DNA from: an uncultured Oscillospiraceae bacterium
GTDB lineage: Bacteria; Bacillota; Clostridia; Oscillospirales; Ruminococcaceae
Length of the DNA stretch: 29,831 nt
Assembly: GCA_910578255.1 (NCBI GenBank)
Contig: CAJTQM010000006.1
Coordinates: 288-30,118, forward strand
Reading direction: 5' to 3'
In this document: positions 14,762 through 22,701 of the stretch, piece by piece
Position numbering within the stretch: the first letter of the stretch is position 1
How the letters are laid out: each line of letters opens with the position of its first letter
The notes under the pieces: generated by a model
The model's database searches: none
What the model saw: only the letters and a program-made list of their open reading frames with translations
Told to the model about the DNA's origin: nothing
Position numbers and translations under genes: made by a program

Positions 14762-16219
14762 CTATTTGCTTAAAAGCGCGATGCCTTTGCGGATGCGGGC
14801 GATGGACTCATCCTTGCCCAAAATCGCGCAGATCTCAACGCCGCCGCCGGGGGTAAACTGCTTGCCGCTTACCGCCACCCGAACCGGCCAGAGCAGATAT
14901 CCGTTTTTTACGCCCAGGTCGGCAATCAGCTGGAACAAAGCCTCGTGGATGGATTCTTCGGTAAAGTCCTCCAGTCCCTCCAGCACGGGGAGGACCGCCT
15001 TGAGTGCCTCTAAGGAGGTCTCCTCATTGGTTTTCATCTTTTTATGGACATACAGTGCCGTGTCGTATTCCGGCAAACGGTCGATAAAATCCACCTGTTC
15101 CGGAATTTGATTGAGAACCTCTGTGCGGGATTGCAGTACCTTGGCGATGAGTTGGGTGTCCACATCCTCCCGCTTTACCGTCTGCCGGATCCAGGGCAGG
15201 GCAATTTCATGAAACTGCTCTAAAGGCAGACGGCGGATATATTCTGCGTTGACATAATCAAGCTTCTGATTGTCGAAGATCGACGGGGATTTGCTGATAC
15301 CGGAAACGGAGAATTCTTTTTTCAGTTCCTCCATCGTAAAGATTTCCTGTTCGCCTTTGGGAGCCCATCCCAGCAGGGCCAGATAATTTACGATGGCGGC
15401 GGGCAGGTATCCCTTGGCCACCAGATCCTGATAAGAGGCGTCGCCGTTTCGCTTGGACAGCTTTTCGGTGGCGTTTTTCATAACCGGCGGGCAATGAATA
15501 TAGGTGGGAATTTCCCAGCCGAATGCCTCGTACAAAAGGTTATACTTGGGGGCGGAGGACAGATACTCCGATCCGCGGATTACGTGGGTGATGCCCATGG
15601 TGTGGTCGTCCACTACGTTGGCAAAATTATAGGTGGGCATCCCGTCGGCCTTGATGAGGATCTGGTCGTCCAGTGTGTCGTTATCCACCGTGATCAGCCC
15701 GTATACCTCGTCGTGAAAAGAGGTGGTACCCTCTAAAGGCATTTTTTGCCGGATGACATAGGGGATGTTGGCGGCCAGCTTCTGGGCCACCTCCTCTTTA
15801 GAAAGATTGCGGCAGTGTCCGTCGTATTTGGGCGCGATACCAGAGGCCTTTTGCAGTACCCGGACCTCCTCCAGACGGTCTTTGTCACAGAAGCAGTAGT
15901 AGGCGTGTCCGCTTTCCACCAGCTGTTCGGCGTATTTTTTAAACATGGACATGCGTTCGCTTTGGACATAAGGTCCCACCGGTCCGCCGATATCCGGGCC
16001 CTCGTCCCAGTAAAGGCCCGCTTCTTTGAGCGTGTTGTAAATAATATCTACGGCGCCTTCCACATACCGTTCCTGGTCGGTGTCTTCGATCCGAAGAATA
16101 AATGTGCCGTTTTGCGATTTGGCCATTAAATACGCATAAAGGGCGGTTCTGAGATTCCCCACGTGCATATAGCCGGTGGGACTGGGGGCAAAACGGGTGC
16201 GAACGCCTTGCATCGTCAT
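14762..16219 (-). CDS. gltX: Glutamyl-tRNA synthetase
   Basis: A 485-residue class I synthetase that charges tRNA-Glu with glutamate; in Clostridia the enzyme often also mischarges tRNA-Gln for later amidation. The HIGH-type motif is HVGN at residues 19-22 after RFAPSPTGYM. The KMSKS-type motif is KLSKRNGD (about 255), with RIEDTDQER near 50 and a normal helical anticodon-binding C-terminus. I chose the ATG at 16219, which sits seven bases behind AGGAGG. The frame stays open to 16252, but that part has no homology. A consensus promoter lies at 16272-16300, divergent from spoIIE. No T-box leader is visible. Confidence 0.96.
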   Translation of the reverse strand: MTMQGVRTRFAPSPTGYMHVGNLRTALYAYLMAKSQNGTFILRIEDTDQERYVEGAVDIIYNTLKEAGLYWDEGPDIGGPVGPYVQSERMSMFKKYAEQLVESGHAYYCFCDKDRLEEVRVLQKASGIAPKYDGHCRNLSKEEVAQKLAANIPYVIRQKMPLEGTTSFHDEVYGLITVDNDTLDDQILIKADGMPTYNFANVVDDHTMGITHVIRGSEYLSSAPKYNLLYEAFGWEIPTYIHCPPVMKNATEKLSKRNGDASYQDLVAKGYLPAAIVNYLALLGWAPKGEQEIFTMEELKKEFSVSGISKSPSIFDNQKLDYVNAEYIRRLPLEQFHEIALPWIRQTVKREDVDTQLIAKVLQSRTEVLNQIPEQVDFIDRLPEYDTALYVHKKMKTNEETSLEALKAVLPVLEGLEDFTEESIHEALFQLIADLGVKNGYLLWPVRVAVSGKQFTPGGGVEICAILGKDESIARIRKGIALLSK

Positions 16220-16271
16220 GCTGATTCCTCCTGCTGCCGCGTCAGCGGCCATTTTTTTCTAGCTAATAGCT

Positions 16272-16300
16272 ATATTACCTTTCCCTTGTTTTCTTGTCAA
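16272..16300 (-). promoter_or_regulatory. Consensus promoter of gltX
   Basis: On the minus strand TTGACA (16300-16295), 17-base spacer, TAATAT (16277-16272). Confidence 0.85.
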
Positions 16301-16322
16301 GAAGCGCAGCCGGATAAAAGTT

Positions 16323-16337
16323 GCGCCAGTCTGGCGC
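16323..16337. promoter_or_regulatory. 15-bp palindrome between the gltX and spoIIE promoters
   Basis: GCGCCAG-T-CTGGCGC has perfect 7-bp arms and lies between the two divergent -35 elements (16295-16300 and 16350-16355). It is a candidate shared operator; the protein is unknown. Confidence 0.5.
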
Positions 16338-16349
16338 GGACGACCGGTT

Positions 16350-16382
16350 TTGACAGGTTACGTCACCGAAAAAAGCTATACT
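16350..16382 (+). promoter_or_regulatory. spoIIE promoter of the Spo0A-dependent type (21-base spacer)
   Basis: TTGACA (16350-16355) and TATACT (16377-16382) are separated by 21 bases. Spacing this long is typical of the Spo0A-activated sigma-A promoters of spoIIE and spoIIG in Bacillus. The -35 overlaps TGTCAAA on the opposite strand, a 6-of-7 match to the 0A box TGTCGAA. Confidence 0.75.
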
Positions 16383-16468
16383 GAAAATGCCGGAACCCAT
16401 AGTATATGAAAAAAAGCGGAAAAAAATTCGGGAAAAACCGGCCGGTTGAAAAGAAATGAGGGATTTTT

Positions 16469-18799
16469 GTGTTAAAGACAAAGGAAAAGCCTATGCCGCT
16501 GTCCTCCCGCATCACAGGATTTTTAAAAGGGCAGGCGGCTGTGTTTGAGTATCTGGCCTGCGCCGTCTGCGGATTTGTTTTATCCAACGCCTTTTTGTTG
16601 GGGCAGCTGGCGCCTTTTGGCGTGGCGTTTACGGCGGCGAGCAAAAGAGACCGAACGGCAGCGGCAGGCGCCGGGTCGCTGTTGGGATACCTGTTTTCCT
16701 TCCATCCGGAGAACAATATCCGCTATATTGCGGCGGTGGTGCTGACAGCGGCGGCCAAATGGCTTTTGCCGGAGAGGCTACTGCAAAAATACCGTCGGTG
16801 GATCGCGCCGGCCATCGCCTTTGGCGCGGTTTTGCTGCCGGGGGTGGCGCTGGCGTCGCTGCGGGGGTACCTTTTGTACGACGTTGTCATCTGCCTGTCC
16901 GAATCGGTTTTGGCGGCAGGAACCTGCTTTTTCTTTCAGCGTGCGCTGGAGGCGCTTGTCCGCCGGGAAAAGCTGGCCACCCTTGGCGGCAGGGACATCT
17001 CCTGCCTGATTATCACCTACGCGCTGCTGGTCATGGCGCTGGGCTCCTTTACCATCGCGGATATATCGGTGGGCCGAATCATCGCCGTGCTGACGATTTT
17101 GCTGTCGGCCAAATGCGCCAGAGAATCCGGCGGCGCCATCGCCGGAATCACGGCCGGGGTGACCATGGGGGTTTTAAGCGGTGACTTCACCTTTTTGGCT
17201 GCGTCCTATGGCTTTGGCGGTATGTTGGCAGGGATGTTTGCTGAATTGGGGTCGGTTATGCAGGCGCTGATTTTTGTGCTGGTCAACGGCCTGACCGCCC
17301 TGATTGTGGGAAGCGAATACCAGTCGTACAGCGTTTTATACGAGATCTTTTTGGGGGCGGTGCTGTTTTTGCTGATTCCCCCTTCGGCGGTGCGCAGCTT
17401 GGTTTTTTGGGGCAGGCAGCGGTCTGATGCGTTTTCCAAAACCGCCAGGGAGGTGATTTTGTCAAAGCTTCGTTTTGCTTCGGCGGCGCTGGCGGACATT
17501 GGGGAGACAACCCGGCAGGTCAATCAGAAGATGGGCGCGGCAAAAAGCAAAACCATCGCGGATGTTTTCGCCACGGCGGCGGAGAAGGTCTGCAACACCT
17601 GCTCTAAAAAGCCGGTGTGCTGGGGTGGCCAGTATCATCTGGTCATGGACGGATTTAACAATCTGACCGAGACGCTTCGCAAAACCGGAAGGGTTGTGGC
17701 GGCGGATTTCTCCGGCTATATGGGGGAAAACTGCGATTACAAGTGGGAGTTGGCCAACGAAATCTGCACAGGATATGAGCGCTTTTGCGGCAGGCAGGAA
17801 GCCCGTACCCAGTCCCAGGCTTTGCGGGGGGTGGTCACCGACCAGTTTGATGGAATGAGCGGGATGCTGGATTCTCTGGCCCAGGAACTGACCGGTATTG
17901 AGCAGGTAGAGTTTCCTGTAGGGGACCGGATCAGCGCGCTGCTGGAGCGGGAAAATCTTTCGCCTATATCGGTCAGCGCCTATACCGATCAATCGGGACG
18001 AATGACGGTGGAGGCGGCGATTCCGGCGTTTAAGCTGGCGCGGATGAACCAGACCTCCATGACGCTGTGGCTTTCGGATTTGTGCCAGCGGTGGCTACAG
18101 CTTCCAACAGTCAGCGAGGTGGAAGATGCAGCGCATCTGCGCTGGATTGAGCGGACACTTTACTCGGTGGAGACAGCGTTTGTTCAGCACCCGTGCAAAG
18201 GGCAGAAGGTCTGCGGCGACGCGGTGGAGGAAATCTGGGACGGCCGGGGACGGGTGCATCTGATTTTGTCCGATGGAATGGGCAGCGGCAGTAGGGCGGC
18301 GCTGGATTCCTCCATGACCGTCTGCTTATTAAAAAAGCTGGTGACTGCGGGCTTTTCCTTTGACTCTTCTTTAGAACTGGTCAACGCCGCTCTGTTGGTC
18401 AAATCCGAGGAAGAATCCCTTTCCACCATTGATGTGGCGACGGTGGACCTTTATACCGGTCAGACGCAGTTTTTAAAGGCGGGCGCCGCGCCTAGCTTTA
18501 TCTACCGGGACGGGTCGGTGATCAAGGTGGAGTCGGCCTCGATGCCCGCAGGCATTTTAAAAGGGGTGAATTTTGCCAAAAGCCGCCTGAGGCTGCACCA
18601 GGGCGACTGGATTGTCATGGTTTCGGACGGAATGCTTTTAAACGGCGGAGATTGGATTTTTGACCAAATTAAGCTGTCCGCCCAAAAAAGCGCCGAGGAT
18701 CTGGCGCAGGATCTGTGGCAGACGGCGCAAAACCGTCGAACCGGCGAGCATGACGACGACGCCAGCGTGATGGTCTGTAAAATCGTCGAAAAGCAGTAA
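16469..18799 (+). CDS. spoIIE: Stage II sporulation protein E (SpoIIE), membrane PP2C phosphatase
   Basis: A 776-residue protein that in Bacillus dephosphorylates SpoIIAA to release sigma-F in the forespore and takes part in polar septation. The N-terminal third (about residues 22-315) has some ten hydrophobic segments. A central region includes a Cys-rich stretch (CNTCSKKPVCWGG, about 373-385), and the C-terminal PP2C domain starts near 570. Metal-binding aspartates are visible at LSDGMGSG (Asp602, close to the Bacillus Asp610), MVSDGML and HDDDAS near the end. Length is slightly below the Bacillus protein. GTG 16469 follows GAGGGA; ATG 16493, which follows AAAGGA, is an alternative eight codons later. 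Its promoter has the expected sporulation architecture, and a terminator follows the gene. Confidence 0.96.
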   Translation: MLKTKEKPMPLSSRITGFLKGQAAVFEYLACAVCGFVLSNAFLLGQLAPFGVAFTAASKRDRTAAAGAGSLLGYLFSFHPENNIRYIAAVVLTAAAKWLLPERLLQKYRRWIAPAIAFGAVLLPGVALASLRGYLLYDVVICLSESVLAAGTCFFFQRALEALVRREKLATLGGRDISCLIITYALLVMALGSFTIADISVGRIIAVLTILLSAKCARESGGAIAGITAGVTMGVLSGDFTFLAASYGFGGMLAGMFAELGSVMQALIFVLVNGLTALIVGSEYQSYSVLYEIFLGAVLFLLIPPSAVRSLVFWGRQRSDAFSKTAREVILSKLRFASAALADIGETTRQVNQKMGAAKSKTIADVFATAAEKVCNTCSKKPVCWGGQYHLVMDGFNNLTETLRKTGRVVAADFSGYMGENCDYKWELANEICTGYERFCGRQEARTQSQALRGVVTDQFDGMSGMLDSLAQELTGIEQVEFPVGDRISALLERENLSPISVSAYTDQSGRMTVEAAIPAFKLARMNQTSMTLWLSDLCQRWLQLPTVSEVEDAAHLRWIERTLYSVETAFVQHPCKGQKVCGDAVEEIWDGRGRVHLILSDGMGSGSRAALDSSMTVCLLKKLVTAGFSFDSSLELVNAALLVKSEEESLSTIDVATVDLYTGQTQFLKAGAAPSFIYRDGSVIKVESASMPAGILKGVNFAKSRLRLHQGDWIVMVSDGMLLNGGDWIFDQIKLSAQKSAEDLAQDLWQTAQNRRTGEHDDDASVMVCKIVEKQ

Positions 18800-18811
18800 A
18801 ACTGTCGGCGC

Positions 18812-18861
18812 AAAAAGCAGGACAATGGGCGGAAGGTTCCGCGCATCGTCCTGCTTTTTTT
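18812..18861 (+). terminator. Rho-independent terminator after spoIIE
   Basis: 12-bp stem AAAAAGCAGGAC (18812-18823) / GTCCTGCTTTTT (18848-18859) with a T7 run and an internal GGAA/TTCC mini-stem in the loop. Confidence 0.85.
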
Positions 18862-18901
18862 GTGGAATAGATGGGCCGGACTGTAAAAAAGCCCCGGCAG
18901 G

Positions 18902-18930
18902 TTGTCCTGTACCTGTCGATATGATATACT
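18902..18930 (+). promoter_or_regulatory. Promoter of the tandem GNAT gene
   Basis: TTGTCC (18902-18907), 17-base spacer, TATACT (18925-18930). The leader to ATG 19028 is about 90 bases. Confidence 0.6.
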
Positions 18931-19027
18931 TGGGATACGTGCAAACAGGCTGTGTTTTTCGGAAAGGGGAAAACAGAAGGCCAAGACGATGTACAATCTA
19001 CACGAAAAGAAGTTTTAGGGAGAAAAT

Positions 19028-19978
19028 ATGAAACTGTTGGATTTTACAAAAGAGCATATTTCAAAGGCCAGCGCACTGGCAATGGAAAATTACGAGGAGG
19101 AACGACGGGCGGTGCCGGCGCTTCCACCGGTAAAACGCCTGCCGGATCTTTCGGATCTGGCTCGAAACGGGTTGGGCTGCGCCGCCTTTGAAAACGGGAA
19201 AATGGTCGGCTTTCTATGCTGTTTGGACCCTTGGGAAAACGCCTTTACCACCAACGCCCGCGGCACCTTTTCCCCCATTTATGCCCACGGAGCGGCTGTC
19301 CGGGAGCGGGGGCGTATCTACCACAGACTGTACCAGGCGGCGGCGCAGAAATGGGCCGACGCGGGGATCGCCAGCCATTCGGTTGGCCTGTACGCCCACG
19401 ACCGGGCGGCCATCGAGGCGTTTTTCCAGTACGGCTTTGGCCTTCGCTGTATCGACGCCATCCGCCCCATGCAGCTAGTGGCTGCCCCGGCCTGCGGGGG
19501 ATTTTCCTTTTTTGAACTTGCGCCGGACCGGCGCCCTCAGCTGGAACCGCTTCACCGTCAGCTGGAGGCTCATTTTGAAAAAAGCCCCCTGTTTATGAAG
19601 CACACAAAACCGGACCGGTGGCTGGAGGAAAAGACCCGTCTTTTCGCGGCGGCGGATGGGGAAAAAATCGCCGCCTATGTGGAAATCGCGGATACGGCGG
19701 AAAATTTTGTCACCGAAGAGCCGCAGGTGCAGAATATCTGCGGCGCTTTTTGTCTGCCGGAATACCGGGGAAAAGGGCTGTATCAAAATCTATTGAATCA
19801 TCTGATCGACGTTTTGAAAGCGGAGGGCTATACCCATCTGGGGGTGGATTACGAAAGCTTTAATCCTACAGCCCTGGGTTTTTGGCAAAAGTATTTTGTA
19901 TCCTATACAAGCGGCGTGGTAAGGCGCATCGACGAAAACGTACTGGACGCCGCAAAACCGACCGGCCGGCCGTTTTAA
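19028..19978 (+). CDS. Two-domain GNAT N-acetyltransferase
   Basis: A 316-residue protein that looks like two GNAT folds in tandem. The N-terminal one (residues 1-150) has GCAAFENGKMVGFLCCLDP and a degenerate acetyl-CoA loop (AAVRERGRIYHRLYQAAAQKW), then YAHDRAAIEAFFQYGFGLR. The C-terminal one (about 165-305) has a clearer motif A, FCLPEYRGKGLYQNLLNHLIDVL, followed by GVDYESFNPTALGFWQKYF. The second domain is therefore probably catalytic and the first may bind substrate. AGGGAG precedes ATG 19028. Its stop is 17 bases from that of the convergent DNA glycosylase. The substrate is unknown. Confidence 0.8.
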   Translation: MKLLDFTKEHISKASALAMENYEEERRAVPALPPVKRLPDLSDLARNGLGCAAFENGKMVGFLCCLDPWENAFTTNARGTFSPIYAHGAAVRERGRIYHRLYQAAAQKWADAGIASHSVGLYAHDRAAIEAFFQYGFGLRCIDAIRPMQLVAAPACGGFSFFELAPDRRPQLEPLHRQLEAHFEKSPLFMKHTKPDRWLEEKTRLFAAADGEKIAAYVEIADTAENFVTEEPQVQNICGAFCLPEYRGKGLYQNLLNHLIDVLKAEGYTHLGVDYESFNPTALGFWQKYFVSYTSGVVRRIDENVLDAAKPTGRPF

Positions 19979-19995
19979 AGAGTCTGGCGGCCGGC
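19965..19995. repeat. GC-rich hairpin between convergent genes
   Basis: GCCGGCCG (19965-19972) pairs with CGGCCGGC (19988-19995) across a 15-base loop that contains one stop codon; the second stop overlaps the right arm. It lacks a T tract, so its role as a terminator is uncertain. Confidence 0.4.
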
Positions 19996-20825
19996 TACGG
20001 CTTGGAAGCGTGATGCCTTGCATAATGAAACAGATACTGCTGCGCGATTCCGCCGTAGGGAGCGAATTTTTCCGGCAGTCCCGCCGGATACTGAGCAGCC
20101 ATCACACGCTTCATCCAAACATCCATGGGAATGACTTGTGTTTTGTGCAGACCATACAGCAGCACGCAGTCTGCCACTTTGGGCCCAACGCCATAGATGC
20201 CGCACAGTGTCTGCCGGGCCTCTTCGGCGGACATTTGGGAAAGCTGGGCAAAATCAATGGCGCCGCAGGAGACCTTTTGGGCGGCGTCCAAAAGATATTT
20301 GGCCCGAAAGCCGCACCGAAGCGGCGCCAAATCCTCGACCTGAAGGCCGGACAGTTCCTTAGGATCGGGAAAGGCGGCAGGTCCCGGGGCCGTACGGGAA
20401 CCGAACAAATCGCACAGCCGCCCCACAATCCCCCGGATGCGGGGAATGTGATTGTTTTGGCTGATGATGAAGGTACAAAGCGTCTCCCAGGGCTCCTGCC
20501 GTAGCAGACGAATGCCAGGAGCAAAGCGTATTGCCCGGGCCAAAGCCGGATCGGTACGAAAATCTCGGCACAGGGCGGCGTAATCCTCATCCAGGCAGAA
20601 ATAGGGGATCCAGAAGTCCAGAATCTGGCGCCGGGTGGTATGGGTAAAGATCAGGACCGTCTTTTCTTGCCGGACACGGCAAAAATGCCCGGCGGCGATG
20701 CCTTCCCAAAAGCCGTCTTCGCAAAGCTGCCAGCGAAAGCTTTGGCCGCATTCCAGAGTGTGGGCCAGATGAAAACAATGGACGCCCTGCAAAAGAAAGC
20801 GGCCGTCTTTTTCAACAATTCGCAT
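19995..20825 (-). CDS. ogg: 8-oxoguanine DNA glycosylase / AP lyase (OGG1 type)
   Basis: A 276-residue base-excision repair enzyme of the HhH-GPD superfamily, OGG1-like branch, which removes 8-oxoguanine and nicks the strand. The N-terminal domain has the diagnostic CGQSFRW (26-32). The core has CTFIISQNNHIPRIRGIV (about 117-134), then the helix-hairpin-helix LCGIYGVGPKVADCVLLYGL with catalytic Lys216 and the conserved Asp235 in IPMDVWMKR. Length fits the bacterial clostridial OGG group. ATG 20825 has a weak GGGGTG site. An extended -10 element (TGGTATAAT on the minus strand, about 20870-20878) lies upstream. The gene is convergent with the tandem GNAT gene. Confidence 0.92.
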   Translation of the reverse strand: MRIVEKDGRFLLQGVHCFHLAHTLECGQSFRWQLCEDGFWEGIAAGHFCRVRQEKTVLIFTHTTRRQILDFWIPYFCLDEDYAALCRDFRTDPALARAIRFAPGIRLLRQEPWETLCTFIISQNNHIPRIRGIVGRLCDLFGSRTAPGPAAFPDPKELSGLQVEDLAPLRCGFRAKYLLDAAQKVSCGAIDFAQLSQMSAEEARQTLCGIYGVGPKVADCVLLYGLHKTQVIPMDVWMKRVMAAQYPAGLPEKFAPYGGIAQQYLFHYARHHASKP

Positions 20826-20869
20826 AAAATCACCCCAAGCCTTTCCTTTGATCCGATTTTCTACAGACG

Positions 20870-20902
20870 ATTATACCATTTTTACGGGGAATGTGGTATC
20901 AT
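20870..20902. promoter_or_regulatory. Divergent extended -10 elements (ogg and the DUF6062-like gene)
   Basis: On the minus strand TGG-TATAAT ends at 20870 and would serve the glycosylase gene. On the plus strand TGG-TATCAT (20894-20902) could serve the gene at 21019. Neither has a good -35 at 17 bases. The rest of the 20826-21018 gap shows no gene. Confidence 0.45.
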
Positions 20903-21018
20903 GAGAAAAAGCGGTTGACACTATTCCGATCGACATCCCGCGGCTATGGCCGGCGGCGCCAAACGCAGATTTGTGACGGCGCTTTGCTCGCCGCCGTTTA
21001 ACGAAAGGGCGTTGTAGC

Positions 21019-21711
21019 ATGAAAGATTCGATTTATACGATCCCCCTCAGCGAGGTATTTGAGCCAAAGGACGGCTGCCCCATCTGCCGCCTTCGCAACA
21101 TGTTAGAAGAGCGGTGCCTGGAGTATATTATGGGTGCGGCAATGATGGAGCCGGATATCCGCATCCAGACCAATGAGGCCGGATTTTGTCATGCGCATTT
21201 TGAGCGGATGCTCAAGGCAAAAAACCGTTTGTCTTTGGCGCTGATGCTGGAAAGCCGGTTGGCTTATGTGGCGGAGCATGAATTGGCAGCCCAGCCGGAA
21301 AAAGCCGGATTTTTTAAGAAAAAGCCGGCGGATCCGGTCCAAAAGCAAAGTTGCTTTGTCTGTGGCGAGGTGGAACGCGTACTGGATCGGATGCTCCATA
21401 CCCTTCTTCATACCTGGGAAAAGGAAGCGTCGTTCCAAAAGCTGTACGGCGAGCAGCCGTTTATCTGCCTGGAGCATTGCCGGCGCCTTACGGCGTTGGC
21501 CCCGTCCGTATTGGGAAAGAACGCGCCGGCCTTTGTAGAGCAGACACAGCGGATCACCCGACAGTATCTGGAAGAGTTGCAAAAGGATGTGACCCACTTC
21601 TGCCGCATGTACGACTACCGGAGCAAGGGAAAGGACTGGGGAAACAGCCGGGACGCCATTGAGCGGTCGATTGTGTTTTTGACCACCCGCAGGCCGGGGG
21701 AAGAAAAATAA
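21019..21711 (+). CDS. DUF6062-like Cys/His-rich protein of unknown function
   Basis: A 230-residue soluble protein that I match from memory to the DUF6062 family of Clostridia; its function is unknown. It contains two similar modules. The first has Cys20-x2-Cys23 (CPIC) and Cys57-His58-x-His60 (CHAH), the second Cys112-x2-Cys115 (CFVC) and Cys150-x2-His153-Cys154 (CLEHC). Further cysteines are Cys33 and Cys195. The arrangement suggests two metal sites from an internal duplication. There is no signal peptide or membrane segment. The ribosome site is weak (AAAGGG, about 12 bases before ATG 21019). A strong terminator follows. Neighbours (DNA glycosylase, rlmB) do not reveal its role. Confidence 0.7.
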   Translation: MKDSIYTIPLSEVFEPKDGCPICRLRNMLEERCLEYIMGAAMMEPDIRIQTNEAGFCHAHFERMLKAKNRLSLALMLESRLAYVAEHELAAQPEKAGFFKKKPADPVQKQSCFVCGEVERVLDRMLHTLLHTWEKEASFQKLYGEQPFICLEHCRRLTALAPSVLGKNAPAFVEQTQRITRQYLEELQKDVTHFCRMYDYRSKGKDWGNSRDAIERSIVFLTTRRPGEEK

Positions 21712-21718
21712 AAAAACC

Positions 21719-21761
21719 AAAAACGGGGCGCCGCACGAATTTTTTGCGGCGCCTCGTTTTT
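21719..21761 (+). terminator. Rho-independent terminator after the DUF6062-like gene
   Basis: A 16-bp GC-rich stem (21719-21734 with 21746-21761, one GT pair) flanked by A5 and T5. Confidence 0.9.
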
Positions 21762-22200
21762 CTGTCTGTTCCGAAACATCCGGCGCAGAAAAGGACAGGG
21801 TAAGCGTTATGCATGGCTTTTGCGTTTTTCCTGCAAGGAAGAAAAAACAAAACGGTTTTGGCCATCTACAGTCAGTAAAATACAAAAACTGCCTTTTTCG
21901 TCGAAACCCCATACGAAAGGGAAGATTTTGATCTGCCAAGAAAAATCCATTTTATTCCATATTTTTTGTCAAGTGGAAAACGGGGGTTTCAAAAAATTTT
22001 TTTAAACGGGATGTCCATTGGAGAGATTGGTAGTTTTTCCACGTTTTCCACGGACCTTTCCACAAAAAACCTGTGGAAAGGTCCGATTACTGTTAGTATA
22101 TTTGTTGAAAGTGTGAAAAACTAGAAAAGCAGAAAATTTGCCCAAGAAATCTGCATAGTTTTAAACGCCATGTCAAAAATATTGCAAGGAGCAAGAACAT
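21762..22200. other. AT-rich intergenic stretch without a gene
   Basis: About 440 bases with no supported coding region; a 61-codon frame near 21820 has no ribosome site and no recognisable composition. The stretch is AT-rich around 21940-22010 and then carries the TTTCCAC-repeat/inverted-repeat cluster at 22035-22120. Confidence 0.6.
22035..22120. repeat. Cluster of DnaA-box-like 9-mers with a perfect inverted repeat
   Basis: Two abutting TTTTCCACG units (22035-22043, 22044-22052) and CTTTCCACA (22056-22064) lie on the plus strand. CTTTCCACA (22072-22080) and TTTTTCACA (22112-22120) lie on the minus strand. The last matches the relaxed DnaA box TTWTNCACA fully and the others at 8 of 9. Positions 22051-22064 and 22072-22085 also form a perfect 14-bp inverted repeat with a seven-base loop and no T tract after it. 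Confidence 0.55.
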
Positions 22201-22217
22201 AAAGGGAGGAATGTGCG

Positions 22218-22484
22218 ATGGTACGCGGCGTGCATAAAAAAATCATTGAGGTGGCGGATACGCAAAATGAATTTTTTGAGCGGGCGATTCTGATTGTCAA
22301 GGAGGGCTTTCGAGACGAAGACCCGGAGCAGCTGCGCCAGAAAGCGGGCGACTATGTATCTCACATGGGTAATGTGGCGCTGGCCAGGCAAAAAAAGACC
22401 CATTTTTTCTGGAACCTGGGAAAGGTCCTAGCAGGGGCGGCAATTGGGGTTATCCTGGTGCTTGCAGCCGTTTTTTGGATTTGA
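22218..22484 (+). CDS. Small single-pass membrane protein of unknown function
   Basis: An 88-residue protein I do not recognise. Residues 1-62 are hydrophilic and mostly helical, with many charged residues (IIEVADTQNEFFERAILIVKEGFRDEDPEQLRQKAGDY). Residues 64-88 form one membrane helix (FWNLGKVLAGAAIGVILVLAAVFWI) that ends at the C-terminus, a tail-anchored layout. GGGAGG stands ten bases before ATG 22218, good evidence that it is translated. It lies between the DnaA-box-like cluster and rlmB. No function can be proposed. Confidence 0.65.
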   Translation: MVRGVHKKIIEVADTQNEFFERAILIVKEGFRDEDPEQLRQKAGDYVSHMGNVALARQKKTHFFWNLGKVLAGAAIGVILVLAAVFWI

Positions 22485-22520
22485 TTTTTCAAAAAGGCGC
22501 TTTTTTCCCAAGGAAATTTA

Positions 22521-22529
22521 TGCTATAAT
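22521..22529 (+). promoter_or_regulatory. Extended -10 promoter of rlmB
   Basis: TGC-TATAAT (22521-22529). The leader to ATG 22702 is long, about 165 bases, and has a 7-bp hairpin CAATCCG/CGGATTG at 22577-22594. Confidence 0.65.
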
Positions 22530-22701
22530 AAACGCTGAATAGGACAAAATCGGCCTTGAAATGCCTTTTTTCGTCACAATCCGGCGGCGGATTGGGCGGA
22601 AAACAGGTTTTTCTGGCTGTCTTATAGGATGCAAGACATAAAAAAGGATCCGGTGAAAAAAGACAGCGAAAGGCGTTTTGACATTTGGAGGGATTGAAAG
22701 A

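Noticed and set aside
16220..16271. T-box leader for gltX
   Set aside because: The distance from promoter to start is only about 50 bases, too short for a T-box, and no T-box core or anti-terminator is present.
21820..22005. 61-codon plus-strand frame in the intergenic stretch
   Set aside because: No Shine-Dalgarno site, Lys/Phe-rich low-complexity product and AT-rich non-coding composition.
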